NCBI GenBank assembly: GCA_000499405.2
Contig: HG738138.1
Span: forward strand, 9,980,888-10,044,887
Direction of reading: 5' to 3'
DNA length: 64,000 nt
DNA from: Onchocerca volvulus
Lineage: Eukaryota > Nematoda > Chromadorea > Rhabditida > Onchocercidae
Shown here piece after piece: positions 14,201-26,500 of this stretch; positions within the stretch are counted from its first letter, which is position 1; every line of letters starts with the position of its first letter. The position numbers and the translations under genes are program-made. The notes beneath the pieces are model-generated. The model was given only the letters and a program-made list of their open reading frames with translations, was not told the DNA's origin and ran no database searches.

Positions 14201-16869
14201 TAACAGATTATCATTGGGGAAAGAGATTATGGTGAATGATAATTTAGTACATCAGTGACAGTTGTTGAAAGTTTCTGAGACTAAGTGAACAATCGTCTGA
14301 CGAAAACAGTTATAGAACAAAATAAATATTTATTCGTTATTCACTTCTCATATAATCTCAAAAATATTCATTAAACTTCTCCACTGGCAACATGTTATTG
14401 GGATTAATCATGTTTTAGACATCCGTCCTTATTTATTTTATTTCTTTGCTAATGAATTCAGTTTTTCCAACAATCCTATCTAACATCGTCTTTCATTCTT
14501 AAGAGACTAAAATGCAGTCGCAGATTAGATTTAATACAGATGGGAAGGAGAAGTATTTATAAATTGTTTGAAGCTACTGTAACTTCTATCTAACGATTAG
14601 CCACCTTTTGAGAAGTGAAAATTGTTCGATTACTTCCTTTTTGGGTTGTACTAAATCTTCACTAATGAATCATACACAATATTTTTTTTGAACAATTTCA
14701 TTTGCATGTGATGCAAAACCGGAAATTCAGTTTCGTTCTCGCTGCTTCTATAAAAATAGTGCATAACGATATTTTTGACAATTTGAGACGGGGAATTAAA
14801 ATATTCGAAATGATGGCTGGATCCGCTGACTTTATACTTTGAGCTACATGATATCACGGGTACTTAAGAGCGTGAAATTATGCTATTAGAAGCCCTGTAC
14901 CATAATAATTACGAAAAATGAAACAGAAAGAAGGTATGCGAAAGATTACTTCATAGTGGTGCTAATTTTGCTAATCAGTTAACAAAATATTACACTAGCA
15001 ATAGCAATAATGTAAGAAATAGTGATAATAATATTTTGCTGATATCAATAGTAATTGTAGCAGTTGTAAATGATGAAGTTGCTGTTGCTGTGGCAACACG
15101 AATGATTAAACAGTTCAGTGGTATGGTCTTCAAGTTAGAGAATAATTGAATAACTTGGCTTTTATATGTCTTAGTTATACAACTCAGAATTAAATGAGGG
15201 AACAATCGGAAACTTGAAGTAAACATCAACATTCCATCAACCGAGTGTTTACGTTGCCTTCTACTTTTATTGCTATATTGCTGCTGCCATCGCTACCGGA
15301 ATGTGAGAGTAATTTTGAAAGAAGTATAGAAGTATGCTTAAATCCTAAATCAAATAAGAAAGAGAATGATGGGATGGGATACCCTCTTCTTTCCCTGTCT
15401 TCGTTTCGTGCTATAGAAAGGAAGAGTCTGGGCCTGAAGGCAGAATAATACTGTCGAACCAGCAATTCTCCACTTCTCCAACAACTTCGTAATATTTCTA
15501 TTGGGCCAAAACGTTCCTTTCCGAGCACCTGACCATACTGAGGAACATCCACATGACTTACATCCAATCAAAGCCATTTATTTCTTTATGGCATTTCCTC
15601 ATCAAAAAAAGTGTCATTTTGAGTGCGTCACCATAGCTATATATATGAACTGGTACGTGCTATTTCATATACCAAATCTTGCTAATATTTGGCTAAAGTG
15701 GCTCTCTCTGGAATCCCTTATATAACCAAACGAATGTCTCCTTATTGTTTACCAAGAATTTACTGAAGAAACAGTAGGAATCAACAGACTGTTTGTATGC
15801 GGAGATATCCCGTTATTTCCCATTTCCCGCATCATGTACAATATCTATCTGTTCAAAGTACTTCGATCAAAAATGTATTTAACAGGTTGTGGGATGTCAA
15901 AAAGGTGCAATCTAATTGCCTAGAGGGAAACCACAACGTAATCTGTGATGAGTGCTGTGAGAACTACGACCTGGTAAGATCGCAATTGCAGCTGATGCAA
16001 TAATGCACTGGCATTTTGACGAATTGATAAAACTGGAATAAGCTTCCACTGATGAAATAGGACAATCAGAGCGTCAAAATGACACGATAACTTGTCTGCC
16101 CATTTGATACTTGCCATCGCTGCAAGTTCGTTCCAGTTCTGTCTTGAACTACATTCCACCATTGCCATGATCACCGTCCCTCTAAAAACAGAATTTTTTT
16201 TTTTTTCATTATTTTATTTACTTTTCCCTAGTAGTGTGACATTTCGAGAAAGAAGCACAAATGATTCCCATCTTTACATATTCTCTTTTCCATCAATGAA
16301 GAAAGGAGTATACCTCAGAATCAATGAATGCTCTCAATCAACACCTACATAATTTCATTTATTCAAATCACCTTCTTTCTATAATTTCAGTTGACCGTAA
16401 TGGTTGCTTAGGTTCTTGCTGGCTCCCATTTAAGCATGGTTGAAATCTGAAATCAATTGCAATCTATAAAATCAGTCTTAATACAACAACACAAGCACAA
16501 ATCTGAAGTCAGTTTGAGCAGAAATAAATTGGCATGAGCAGATACTATTCAGAAAATATGTAGAAGTGAATCCTCCTCCTCATTTTTATAGCCTTTCATT
16601 CATATATTTGTTTCATTACTATGAAGAAATTTGTTAAAAGAATAATAAGAAATATAAAGACTTAAACAAAGAAACCTAGATGATATCTGCTTCTCAATGC
16701 TATTAACAAGACGCTCATTGTATAAAAACGGCGATATGCAGACGTGAGTTGTGTAATAGGAACAGCTTGTACATTCCGAATTTATTGCGAAAATCTGTCT
16801 TGCGTTTACTGAACTCCAAATCAGTGCTGCAACTACTACAAGTAGTGTTCGTCTATCAAAACATTGCAT
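8998..16869 (-). CDS. predicted type I membrane protein, unrecognised
   Basis: Proposed exons are 16869-16676, 16446-16372, 16181-15971, 12921-12698 and 9109-8998. All four joins keep the reading phase and give 271 codons. Exon 1 starts with a signal peptide (MQCFDRRTLLVVVAALIW, then SSVNA) and a Cys-containing segment. Exon 2 adds one Cys and an N-glycosylation site (NGS). Exon 4 carries a charged segment (KYESEEAEQLVNELL) and a transmembrane helix (WAFIVIIVSILLSAVAFYI). Exon 5 is a basic then acidic tail ending SQEEHHID. A TTTTTTCCAG acceptor lies 12 nt before the ATG. I do not recognise the family. Exons 1 and 4 look most coding; exon 3, with no clear domain, and the 3.6-kb last intron with an ATTTGAG acceptor are weakest. 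The ends could belong to different genes. It lies about 0.9 kb upstream of MIOS on the same strand. Confidence 0.4.
10143..10468 (+). CDS. weak candidate small two-exon gene
   Basis: An open frame from the ATG at 10143 runs to a donor-like CAG/GTAAAT near 10336. An acceptor TTACATTCAG near 10388 restores phase and gives a short second exon ending in TAA near 10468, about 87 residues in all. No family is recognised, and composition is only slightly better than background. It may simply be chance in an intron on the other strand. Confidence 0.15.
11155..11505. repeat. inverted repeat, 112-bp arms around a 127-bp spacer
   Basis: The left arm 11155-11266 and right arm 11394-11505 are reverse complements apart from nine differences, all of them transitions, so about 92 percent identity. 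The spacer begins with an (AT)n run. Each arm read outward on its own strand encodes the same short peptide (KLMGFEVLNLTSVP) with four substitutions. A transcript across it would form a long hairpin. No terminal sequence of a known transposon class was recognised. Confidence 0.9.
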
Positions 16870-16891
16870 CCGAAAAATCACCTGGAAAAAA
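16870..16891 (-). promoter_or_regulatory. possible spliced-leader acceptor
   Basis: On the minus strand TTTTTTCCAG precedes the ATG of the hypothetical membrane protein by 12 nt. In nematodes such a site so close to a start codon often receives a trans-spliced leader. It could equally be an ordinary intron acceptor after a 5' UTR exon. Confidence 0.35.
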
Positions 16892-18506
16892 GGCAAATAT
16901 GTCTTGAAAGACAAAATACAAGGACATGCACTTTATACATCAAAATATTCTTATATTCAGCTATCCTGAAATTTATCCCGTAAAAATAAGGCATTTAGGA
17001 TGACAACTTCTAAATCAAACCCGGAGCCACTAGCAGATATGCTGTTAAATTGACATATTTGTGGGTAAAAAATTCTGATACTCACACTGGATAAGTGAGT
17101 GGAGCTCAAATAAAGTTGTGAATCAAAAGTTGCCCTCAACTCTTTTTCTCTCAAACAATTCCACTACGCATTGGACGCTTTTCCGTCATTTAAAGTAATG
17201 CCTATAACTTGCTCTACCTTATATTGCTACAGCAATATAAGTTCCATTTCAAGCTTTGCAAAAGGTACTATCCTCAAAGGTACGTCTCACACCAGTTTTC
17301 GAATACAGGAAGAAATGAACTACAAGTCATGGATAAATGAGATGCCTATCATTTCAGGGAATGCTACGAAAAGCATTAAATACGAATGAGCTTGGTGGCA
17401 CCTTCTCATTATATCCTTTCATTCATAATTTAATATCATCTTCCAGACATATTATTCACTCCTCTTCCTTCATTTGCCAAAAACTATCACCAGAAGCTGC
17501 AATATTTACTCCATGAATTATAACAATCTAATTTTATGCAAATAAGGAGATAAAGAGAAAAATTTGCTCATTACGTTCATCCATTCTCCAGTTCTACTTT
17601 CGTTATTACAAAGATCCATTTGTTCTTTCTGCAAGCCAGGAAATTTACCACTTCGAAAAAGATTTAAGACGAACTTTTATTAGTCGAAAATTGATTTATG
17701 TAAAGTTTAAGAACAGCAAAAAGAATCGAGAATGCATGAATAAAAAATTCTGATTAATAGAAAACATCTGTACAGAGATATTTCGTTGAATCATTACTTT
17801 TTGCCGTTCATAAGAATGCGAATGGAAAAACCAATGACTGAAATTTGCTAATTATTTTCTGAGCCTTACAATTGTGCGATGGCAATCTTGACTAGTGACC
17901 TGACTTCAGAACATTGATCAATCAGTAACATCCATAAAAGAAATTAGTAAAATAAAATGAATAATAATAAAAACATTATATTCACAGAGCACACCAAAAT
18001 ATTTCTTTGAATATCCCTTTTATGGATAATATTTCTTTCTTCATAAAAATAAATAGCCTGAAAAATGAATTGAAATTTGAATGTTTGCGCACAATAGGAT
18101 ACTTTTGGAAAGAAAGAAAATCTAGGAAATTCTTTAATGTAATGTAACTGGATAGCATGCACACCAAAAAAAATTTCAATAAAATATCCGACGTTTTCAC
18201 TTTGTTTGAATGAGAACTAATTAATGATATTGAGCCAGTAGTCCTAAAAAAGTTTTGAATCGAGGGATAAATTCAGAAAACAAGCCCAGAATATTTAAGT
18301 GAGTAGCGGCCTGACGTTAAAAAGTCTATAACCTTGTTATCTGTTATATAAGTGTGGTAATTTTAGAATCAATTTACGCACAATTTCTCGTCTATATCAG
18401 CGCTATTTTGTCGTGTAATACTATCATATCTTCATCATGTTATCGTTATATCATAATTCTGCCAGATCAATAATTTCATACTACTCCAGATAATTTGTAT
18501 TTACTA
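16892..18506. other. intergenic, no gene seen
   Basis: AT-rich sequence between the hypothetical membrane protein start and the second Helitron-like copy. Open frames here are short and overlap one another without codon structure or splice-site support. Confidence 0.5.
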
Positions 18507-19310
18507 CTAGCTGGCCCGGCCATGCCGAGCATGGCCAATCCAGCTATCTATGGGGGCCGACCATGCTTCGCGTGTCCAGCTCCAGCTAATCTATATAAAT
18601 AGAAATGTCAATGTTCGTTTGTTCAAAATCTCAAACCTCCATAAGTTCTTAAACGCACACATTATCTATATTCAAAATCTTAAATATCGGAAAGTCCTTA
18701 ACCTACTGCTTTGAAATTTTGACAGAAAGTTGCAGTCGAATACGCGCATGTTTTTAAATATTCATCGATTGATTTCAAATTTTCACACGCGTTGCATTCC
18801 AATGGGCAAATGCTTTTAAGTAATTAAGGCGAGCAATTCAAGCTTTTCGTTTGTTTTTTGCTTTGTGAGAAATGTGATTCGTTTAGTTTTTGATTTGTGG
18901 GGAATGTAGTTGCGTTGCATAAATGTCGAGGTCAGAATAGTGTATAATCAAATATTTCGTTCAAGCAATTTAAGGATTATCTCTCTGATTTCTATTGTTA
19001 GATTGTGCTTTGAATTGCCTCGTAAATTTCACCCATTGATCTAAACCGCACAACTGTAAGGATTTTTCTGAGTTATGTTGATCGTGAATGCAAACGTCTA
19101 TCGAATTGGGAATTGCAAACTCCTAAATTGAAATAACGTATCCATTGGAATCATAAGAAATTCTGCACCGATTGCTTTCAAATTCTGATACAACCTTGTA
19201 TTCGAATCCATCATTTTTATTTAGATATGCTTATTATATATATATAATCCTCTAGAAATATTTATAATCATCTAGAAGCTGCAATGGTTTATCTTGCGCT
19301 ATTAATACTC
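18507..19310 (-). mobile_element. Helitron-like repeat, 3' end at 18507
   Basis: Read on the minus strand, this copy ends with a near-perfect hairpin (GGCCATGC, loop, GGCATGGCC near 18517-18535), GGGCCAG and CTAG at 18507-18510, with T as the next base outside. The body from about 18595 to 19310 matches 195-925 in reverse complement, including a shared motif TCTATATAAATA at 18590-18601. It has no coding capacity. It is joined to tandem repeats and a small inverted fragment of itself at 20826-20962. Confidence 0.55.
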
Positions 19311-19319
19311 ATGAAGAGG

Positions 19320-20425
19320 CGGAACGGAACGGAGTCGAAAAATTCCTCATTATTTATTATTAATTATTTTTATTTATTATTATTTACCATTATTTATCAT
19401 TATTTATTATTAATTATTATTTATTGCACAAGAGTAAAAAATTAATAATATCAATAAAACAAATCTAATGATAAATTTATAAAATAAAAAAGGAGAAAAC
19501 GACTAAAAGAGAAAACTATAAAATAAAAAAGGAGAAAACTAAAAAAATCCGAATCCGAGCATTAAACCGCTCCCGTTGACTTTCCTATGTAAAATGATAG
19601 AAAATGGCATCTTTTTTAGCGCGTGATGATGATGCGTCTTTGTTGGCGCGCTAGGGTCTTCGACATTGACCCTAGTTGAGGGTTACAAAGGATTAGCTAA
19701 TTATTTACTATTATTCAGTATTTATTGTTTATTACTATTTATTATTATTCAGCATTCTTTATCGTTATTCATTATTACTTATTTGTTAAAATTTATCACT
19801 GTCCATTATTCTTTTTATTATATTATTTATTATTAATTATTATTATTTATTACCATTTGTCATTATTTATCACTATTTATTATTATTAATATTTAATATT
19901 GATTATTATTCATTACGCAACAGTAAAAAATCAACAATATCAATAAAAAAAAATTTAATGATAAATTTATAAAATAAAAAAGAAAAAACGACTAAAAGAG
20001 AAAACTATAAAATAAAAAAGAAGAAAACTAAAAAAACCCGAGTTGCAGCATTAAACCGCTTCCGTTGACATTCCTATATAAAATGATAGAAAAGGGCTCC
20101 TTTGTTAGCGCGCGAAGGTCATCACATTGAACCTAGTTGAGGGTTACAAAGAAATGATAATAATTATCTATTATTGACTATTATTTGTTAGGCAATAATT
20201 AAAAATCAATAATATCAATAAAACAAATCTAATGATAAATTTATTAAATAAAAAAGGAGAAAACGACATAAACGGAAAAAAACCCGAGTCGGAGCATTAA
20301 ACCGCTCCCGCTGACATTCCTATATAAAATGATAGAAATGGGCGCCTTTGTTAACGCGTGATGATGATGTGCCTTTGTTGGTGCGTTAGGGTAATCGACA
20401 TTAACCCTAGTTGAGATTTATAAAG
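19320..20425. repeat. imperfect tandem repeat with ATT-rich spacers
   Basis: Three copies of one module are seen. Each has an A-rich part (TAATGATAAATTTAT near 19467, 19957 and 20232), a GC-richer part (GCATTAAACCGCT near 19559, 20048 and 20296), the motif AAATGATAGAAA, and CCTAGTTGAG or a close variant near 19673, 20129 and 20404. Spacing is about 490 then 275 bp, so the unit length differs by the amount of trinucleotide (ATT)-type filler. The filler continues to about 20680 and creates low-complexity frames. Confidence 0.8.
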
Positions 20426-20825
20426 GACTGGCCAATTATTTATTATTATTCAGTATTTATTGTTTATTATTATTCATTATTATTTAGCATTCTTTATTAT
20501 TGTTCATTACTATTCAACAATCCTTATTATTATTCGTCATTATTTATTATTATTTATTATTTATTTGTTATAATTTTTTACTGTTCATCATTATTCTTTA
20601 TTATTATTATTGTCATTATCATTATCATTATTATTATTATTAATTGTTGTTTTTATTATTGATTAATTTCTATTATTATTGCTAACCCTATCTTTTACTC
20701 AAGAAGAAGAGAGAGAAAGAGATGAGAGGAAAAAGAAGAATGACAGAAAAAAAGGTAAGCGGAGTCAACAAACTCCACCTCCTCACCTATCTTCAGTTGT
20801 CACGGACGTGACACGTGAAAAAAAG

Positions 20826-20962
20826 TAAGTATATCTACTTATTAAGAAAGACCATTGGAGTAAAAGATTGTGTCAAAAATTGAAAACAATCGGTGGAGAA
20901 CTTCCCGGAGATCCATGGTTAGTAACAGGTAGCATTTACATTTTCATTTATATGGATAGATG
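20826..20962 (+). repeat. inverted end fragment of the Helitron-like repeat
   Basis: This matches part of 248-345 in direct orientation (shared GATTGTGTCAAAA and TTGAAAACAAT-type motifs) and therefore lies inverted to the copy at 18507-19310. It ends in TTTATATGGATAGAT, resembling the terminal motif of the other copies with the centre missing. Together with 18507-19310 it gives a foldback-like arrangement around the tandem repeats. Confidence 0.6.
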
Positions 20963-23549
20963 AAGCAATTTGACATGTGATAAAAGAAAATTTTGCTGAA
21001 GAAGTCGCATTTTTGAAACATGGAACGCAATCATATATTTGCTCTGCTCAATTCAATTTTAACTTTTCGCGTTTTTTATTCAGTCTTCCCTATAAAAATG
21101 CAAATAAACGAATTTAAATTCTCGTCATCACTTTAGTTGTTGATTTTTGCATAATATTCGTACGCTGATGAAAATATTTTCCTACATCAAAATCCTGAAT
21201 GCAAGACAAACTTGTTTTTAATCCATTCCTCTTTTTCCATTCATTTATTTTTTCTTCCAGATTTATACTTTCCAAAGACTTTTTTCAAAAATAATATTAA
21301 CTTCAGCCTTCTTTCACGCAAGAAGTCGAGTGCAAAAGGTAACATTTCGAAAATTTGTCCCCATTGTATGTATTACAGCGCATATGACTATTTTTCATAG
21401 AAATGCTCACAATAAAATTCATAATATTTTACTCTAAATCTGGCAAAAAAGTCGAAGCATTCTTCACAACACAATTCGGGAAAATTGTTCGGAATAAATA
21501 TAATCTAATGATTACACCTTAATATGACAGCTGACTGTATTAATAGATCGGAAATTACAAGCTGTGAACTATTTTCAACATGTTTTCAGGAAAATAGTTC
21601 ACAGTTTGATTATACTACATGTGATGGGTTCCAGTGATAAAAGATGAAAGATAAGGGGATTAATTATTGATAAATTGCTGAAGTTATAGACTTGATTCAT
21701 GGAATAGATGTTTCAAGCTCAATTTATTGTCGATAGAAATAATCGAAATAATTGGTAAAATGTATCGCCTCACTGAGACTTGGAATAATGACTTCATTGA
21801 TCTCAGAAGAAGTGAACTAAAAACCAATTTTATTGACATAATTACCTAATTTACTTCAATGACTTATTACCACTTACAAGTAATTTAAAAATTCCGAAGT
21901 TAACTTTAGGAAGATTATAACAAACAGTTGCAGCACAAAAGCACTGATAGCTTCCGAATTTCTGCAAAGGCTAAAGAAAAAGGTGAACAATCAATTAGTT
22001 AAAACTAATATAAGTTCTATTACTGAACAACTGTCAAATTATACTATTTATTTCCACTGAAGGATAATAGTGAGTGTCACAAGCTCGAGTCCGTGAAACA
22101 TGCTTTTGAATATTTGGAGTTTTTTTCTGATCCAAATATTCTCAAACAAACAATCATTTGGAATGATTTCAGGTACATGTGAAAATTTCAAAGCTTGCCT
22201 TAAGTTGGTTTAAAAATCAATCCATAACTTAACAAAAGAGAAATCTTTCAGGAACAATTACAGAGATAAAGGATCTATAATTTATTCAAGATAAATTCTC
22301 CGAATTATGAGTTTCTGAAAACAATTTCCGGTCTTCAGTAAGGAATACTGAGATTGAATTATATTTTCGAGACAAAAATTTGTAACTAAGTTTGAAGCTG
22401 TCACGCGATCTGAAGCAAATAAAAGGTGCAGAAAGAAATTTCTGAAAATCCCTCACTCAACTTGAATTTAAAACTAAAATAAGAAGTCTAAGCTCATATT
22501 AAAAGATGTAGATTAAGCTTGGAGGTTTTCAATTCGAACTTATACAATTCCGTTTGAAAAGATCTGAGTTTAAGCCCAACTCTATGCTTATATATAAAAG
22601 TCTAAGATTAAGCCCGTTCCTGAACTTCAGTCTAATTGTGAACGTAAATTTAGTGCCAAGATGAAATCCAAAAGAAAACTCCTTGTTTTGGATATATCAT
22701 TGTTCTTTGTATTCGATTGACATGTCCTTGAATATCACTTGTAATAGACAACAAGGAGGACGTCTTAATAAAACAAAATTCATCTAATCTGTTTCTTTCT
22801 ATTTGACCTTTTCAGATGACATGCGGCAACCATGAGCGGTCCCAAAGTGATTGTACGAGATACTGTAGTACCTGGGACTCTATGAAAATTAAAGTATGCA
22901 TTGCTAGCCAAAGGCATTGCACCTTTCGCTCCTTTTCTGTCTAGCATCTCCTACTTCCTTTTCTCGTTCACCTTCACTCTGGCTGTCTGACATGAAATGA
23001 GTGGTTTCGTCGTTTGGTAGGGGATGTTCCCGGATGTTCCTCCCAGAAGAGTTCCGCGATTAGGAAGGAAAGTGTGAGTAGCACCTATGCGAATACCTGT
23101 GTTTTCATTGTAATGTGCCAATGGAGCAATTATTCAAATTTTTCTAGAAACACCAGACAAGTTCACTGGCGCTTTCAACCACTTTCGTCCGTCACACATT
23201 CCATTTCCTTTTTGTGAGATTAGCGATTGTTGTTGTGATCGGCCGCATATTCTTTCATTGTCGTTCTATTAGCGAGTAGAATAGCCGTGAGGTGCGTTAA
23301 GTTGGAGTATGATTCATCGTCTCTGCTTACTTAAATGACATATGCCATGCTATGCTATGCACATCATAAATAGCAAATAGTATTAGTGTTAATAACGGTA
23401 AGGGCTTTATTGATTTTATAGTGATAATTTTATATGTAATATGTTGTGAATAATAATAAATATCAGCTGATAATGATTTGTATAATGCATTATCAGGTCG
23501 CGAACCGTCTTGTACGGCTATATGCGGGGTTTCGCGAAGAGGAGCGAGC
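20963..23549. other. intergenic, upstream of the R3HCC1L-like gene
   Basis: No supported gene is seen. The 22900-23330 part is less AT-rich and directly precedes the first coding exon, so it may hold the promoter. Short loosely repeated motifs around AAGTCTAAG or TTAAGC lie at 22480-22640. Confidence 0.4.
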
Positions 23550-26500
23550 ATGACTGACTATGGTTCGTTCGCTCAAGGAGATGGATTTTTCGCCGGTGAA
23601 CGGGGCAGGTTAGTTTCACCCCCCTCTTTTTTTCGAAGTTTCATTCTCTTCTACCATCTAGATGGATTACTTACTATTTATTCCTGTTCAAATTTCCATT
23701 CTAGCCATGTTTAATCCAAAATTTCTTTCGACGTTTTTAGTCTTGCAAATATTTTGAAGGAATGATGAGAAAGACTTCGCGTCAACCGGGCAGCAGCTTC
23801 CTTCAAGCAACGTCGTGAAGCAACTGTCTGCTACAAGCTTTGGGCAAAATTTTCCACCTTGTACCAGCCAAATTACCGAAAAGCTGCAGCTCCCAAATGA
23901 CGATATTTGCGCACCAGATCTTGAAGACGTCAGACGAGCCGCCAAACGGTTTATTGAAACAACTATTAGTAGTACTTATGGTTAGTTTGTTTAGATGTCC
24001 CTTTGAGGAAGTTTTTTATATTCGCATTAAAAGAATTAGTAACAAAAAGATTCTGGTTTAGCGTATCGAATCCGGATTGGTTTGGTTTTTTTTTTTTCTC
24101 TTATCTGTCTTCAATATTATCAGATTTCCTTCGGCTTCATAATGGAAAGGATATTTTATGTTTGGGCGACATTTTGGTGATATCGATTCCATGTAAGCTA
24201 TCAGATCTTTCCATCCATTCAGCCCGCTTATAGATGAGGCTTTCAGCGTTCCTTTTGTCGCACTGCAGTTAGATGTTCAGATTGGAACCAGTGGAAGCTG
24301 GTATTTCAGGCTTACAAGAGCAACCTGTGAATAAATGGGACATCTATAATGGCGATGTTGAAGATGCCGAATTTGATCATGTTTTGGATAACTTACCGAC
24401 TTCTTACGATGATTTCGAGTCAAAAGTGCGTCTACTTTTAAATTTTGAAAGTAATTTGTTGTCGAAATTGGATGAACTGTTGCTATTTGATTTGGACATT
24501 GTGTCGTGGTTTTATTCTTCTGCAGGAACTGCATCTTAAATTAGAGCGCAATTTATCGAGTCCATTGATGACTTGTCAGAGTCCTAACGCAGATTCTGGG
24601 CGTGTATCTGCTGGTTCAAGTTTAACAAAATCTTCTAACATGTATCTTTGTGATGCTGGAAGTAACCCACCGGACGCAGACGACCTTGAAGTACGTTTCC
24701 TTTTCATATATTATGCAATGAAGCACTTTTCTATTACGTAACCCTTATTGATTCCGAATTTTCAGGTTGCGATGATCAATCAGTCATTCGAAGAACAGCA
24801 AAAACAGACTAAAATCTATGCAAGTCCCGGCTTAAAAGATCTGTTCTATTCACAACCGAATATTACTGACGATCGTATTGCAGTTAAAAGTTTTGACAAA
24901 GAAGCAATTAATACCGCAAAACATTCATTGCTAGTTGCCTCAGATTTTCACAAAAGTGATTGCAATGAGGGACCACTATTTCCTGCAGATTTATTGCTTA
25001 CCGATGTGTCTGCAAATTCAATCATTTCTAAAGAATCACTGACAGTTGGTTCACCGTGGACTGTCTGTCGAGGTTGAAATTTCATATTTTGATTGGAATT
25101 TTAATTTTCTGCGGAGGATTTCATTCTTAATATTGCTATTAATATGCCCTATCGATTTTTAATAACATATCTCACTTACAGAGAAGTTTGCAAAAACAAA
25201 ACTTGAAACACTGGCAGCGGTCGAGTCATCCAATATTCAAAAGATAGCAGTCAATTCACTATCACCCAAAGCTAACGCTGGATTCGGTTCAGGTTCGTAT
25301 TTCCTTTTTTTTTTTTTTTTTTCTGTGCTAGTTAAAAAATATTTTTCATGAGATATGAATCAAATCTTTTTGACATTTTTTAGGTGTCTGAATCTTCTTA
25401 TTATAGAAATTTGACTTTCTATTGGTGAAATATTTTCGGAGATATAGGAATTATGTAGTATGACCTTCTAGATTAGAAAATGTAGATTATCTCACGAGCT
25501 AAATCCTTCGCTTTATCGCAGGTTTTCTCATTTCATCTTTCGTATTAGGTGTAACTTTTAGACGACTGCGAAAATATCAGAGAATTTGGTTATAATGGTG
25601 GTTCTTTCGATGTAGAAGAAATGATTCTTGATGATACTACTCTTCGACATGGTAATTAATGAAAGAATAAATAAATAATGAGAAAACGATAGTGATGATA
25701 GCATTCAATAGTAACTAAGATTATCTTTAGTGTATTGTAAATAGTTGTCATTGGTTTTTATTTTTTCGAAGTCTTGAATATCGTCGTTACCTAAGAGCCA
25801 GCAATTTTTGCCAATTGGCTGTCACTTTTATATTATTATGTTCATGAAATTTTTTAAGCATCGCAAGAGACATTTGGAAGTTCACTTGTTGCAATGAAAG
25901 CCATGTCAGCTTTGATGGGATCTCAGCATAAAGGATCTCAGGCAAACTTGTTTATTTCATTGTTTTTCTTTTCTTTCCTTTTTTTTTTTTTAGAATTTTG
26001 AAAGAAAGGATTATAATCAAGCATGAAAATATCGACTTTTTTTGTTGCCAGTTGAGGCATTTTAGAGATTTACCTGTTATTCCAGTGTCATTTTACAACT
26101 TCTTATTGCAAACTCAAGTAGAATTCGGATTTGTTATTGCTTTTTTATCATGACTTTCTGTTTGTGAATCACTTTAGTTTGCTGGCTCTTTATTACCTTA
26201 CTCTTCAGAAAACATGAGTGTTAGTACAGATTTGTGCATCTGTATGAACTTCAGACTCAAGTTGCTTTAATAGATATTTATCTTAAAAACTTCATGTTCT
26301 TTATAGCGACCTCAATTACATTTGCAGGATATTCCTTCAGCATCAGTAGCAGATGACAGTATGGATGCTACTGAAGCTCTAGCTGTGGATGTGGTCGAAA
26401 GTCTTTTCGACAGAAGCGGGCTGACAGAAATTTCATACAGTACAAAAGATTTTAATAATCAGGTTTGTATATTGACATGTTTTGCAACATACTGAAGTCA

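Noticed and set aside
15226..15577. Two overlapping minus-strand frames inside the hypothetical membrane-protein intron
   Set aside because: They overlap in different frames, and neither fits the phase of the flanking exons nor matches a family.
20411..20662. Open frame of 83 codons rich in Tyr, Leu and Ile
   Set aside because: It is a reading of ATT/TTA trinucleotide filler within the tandem repeat.
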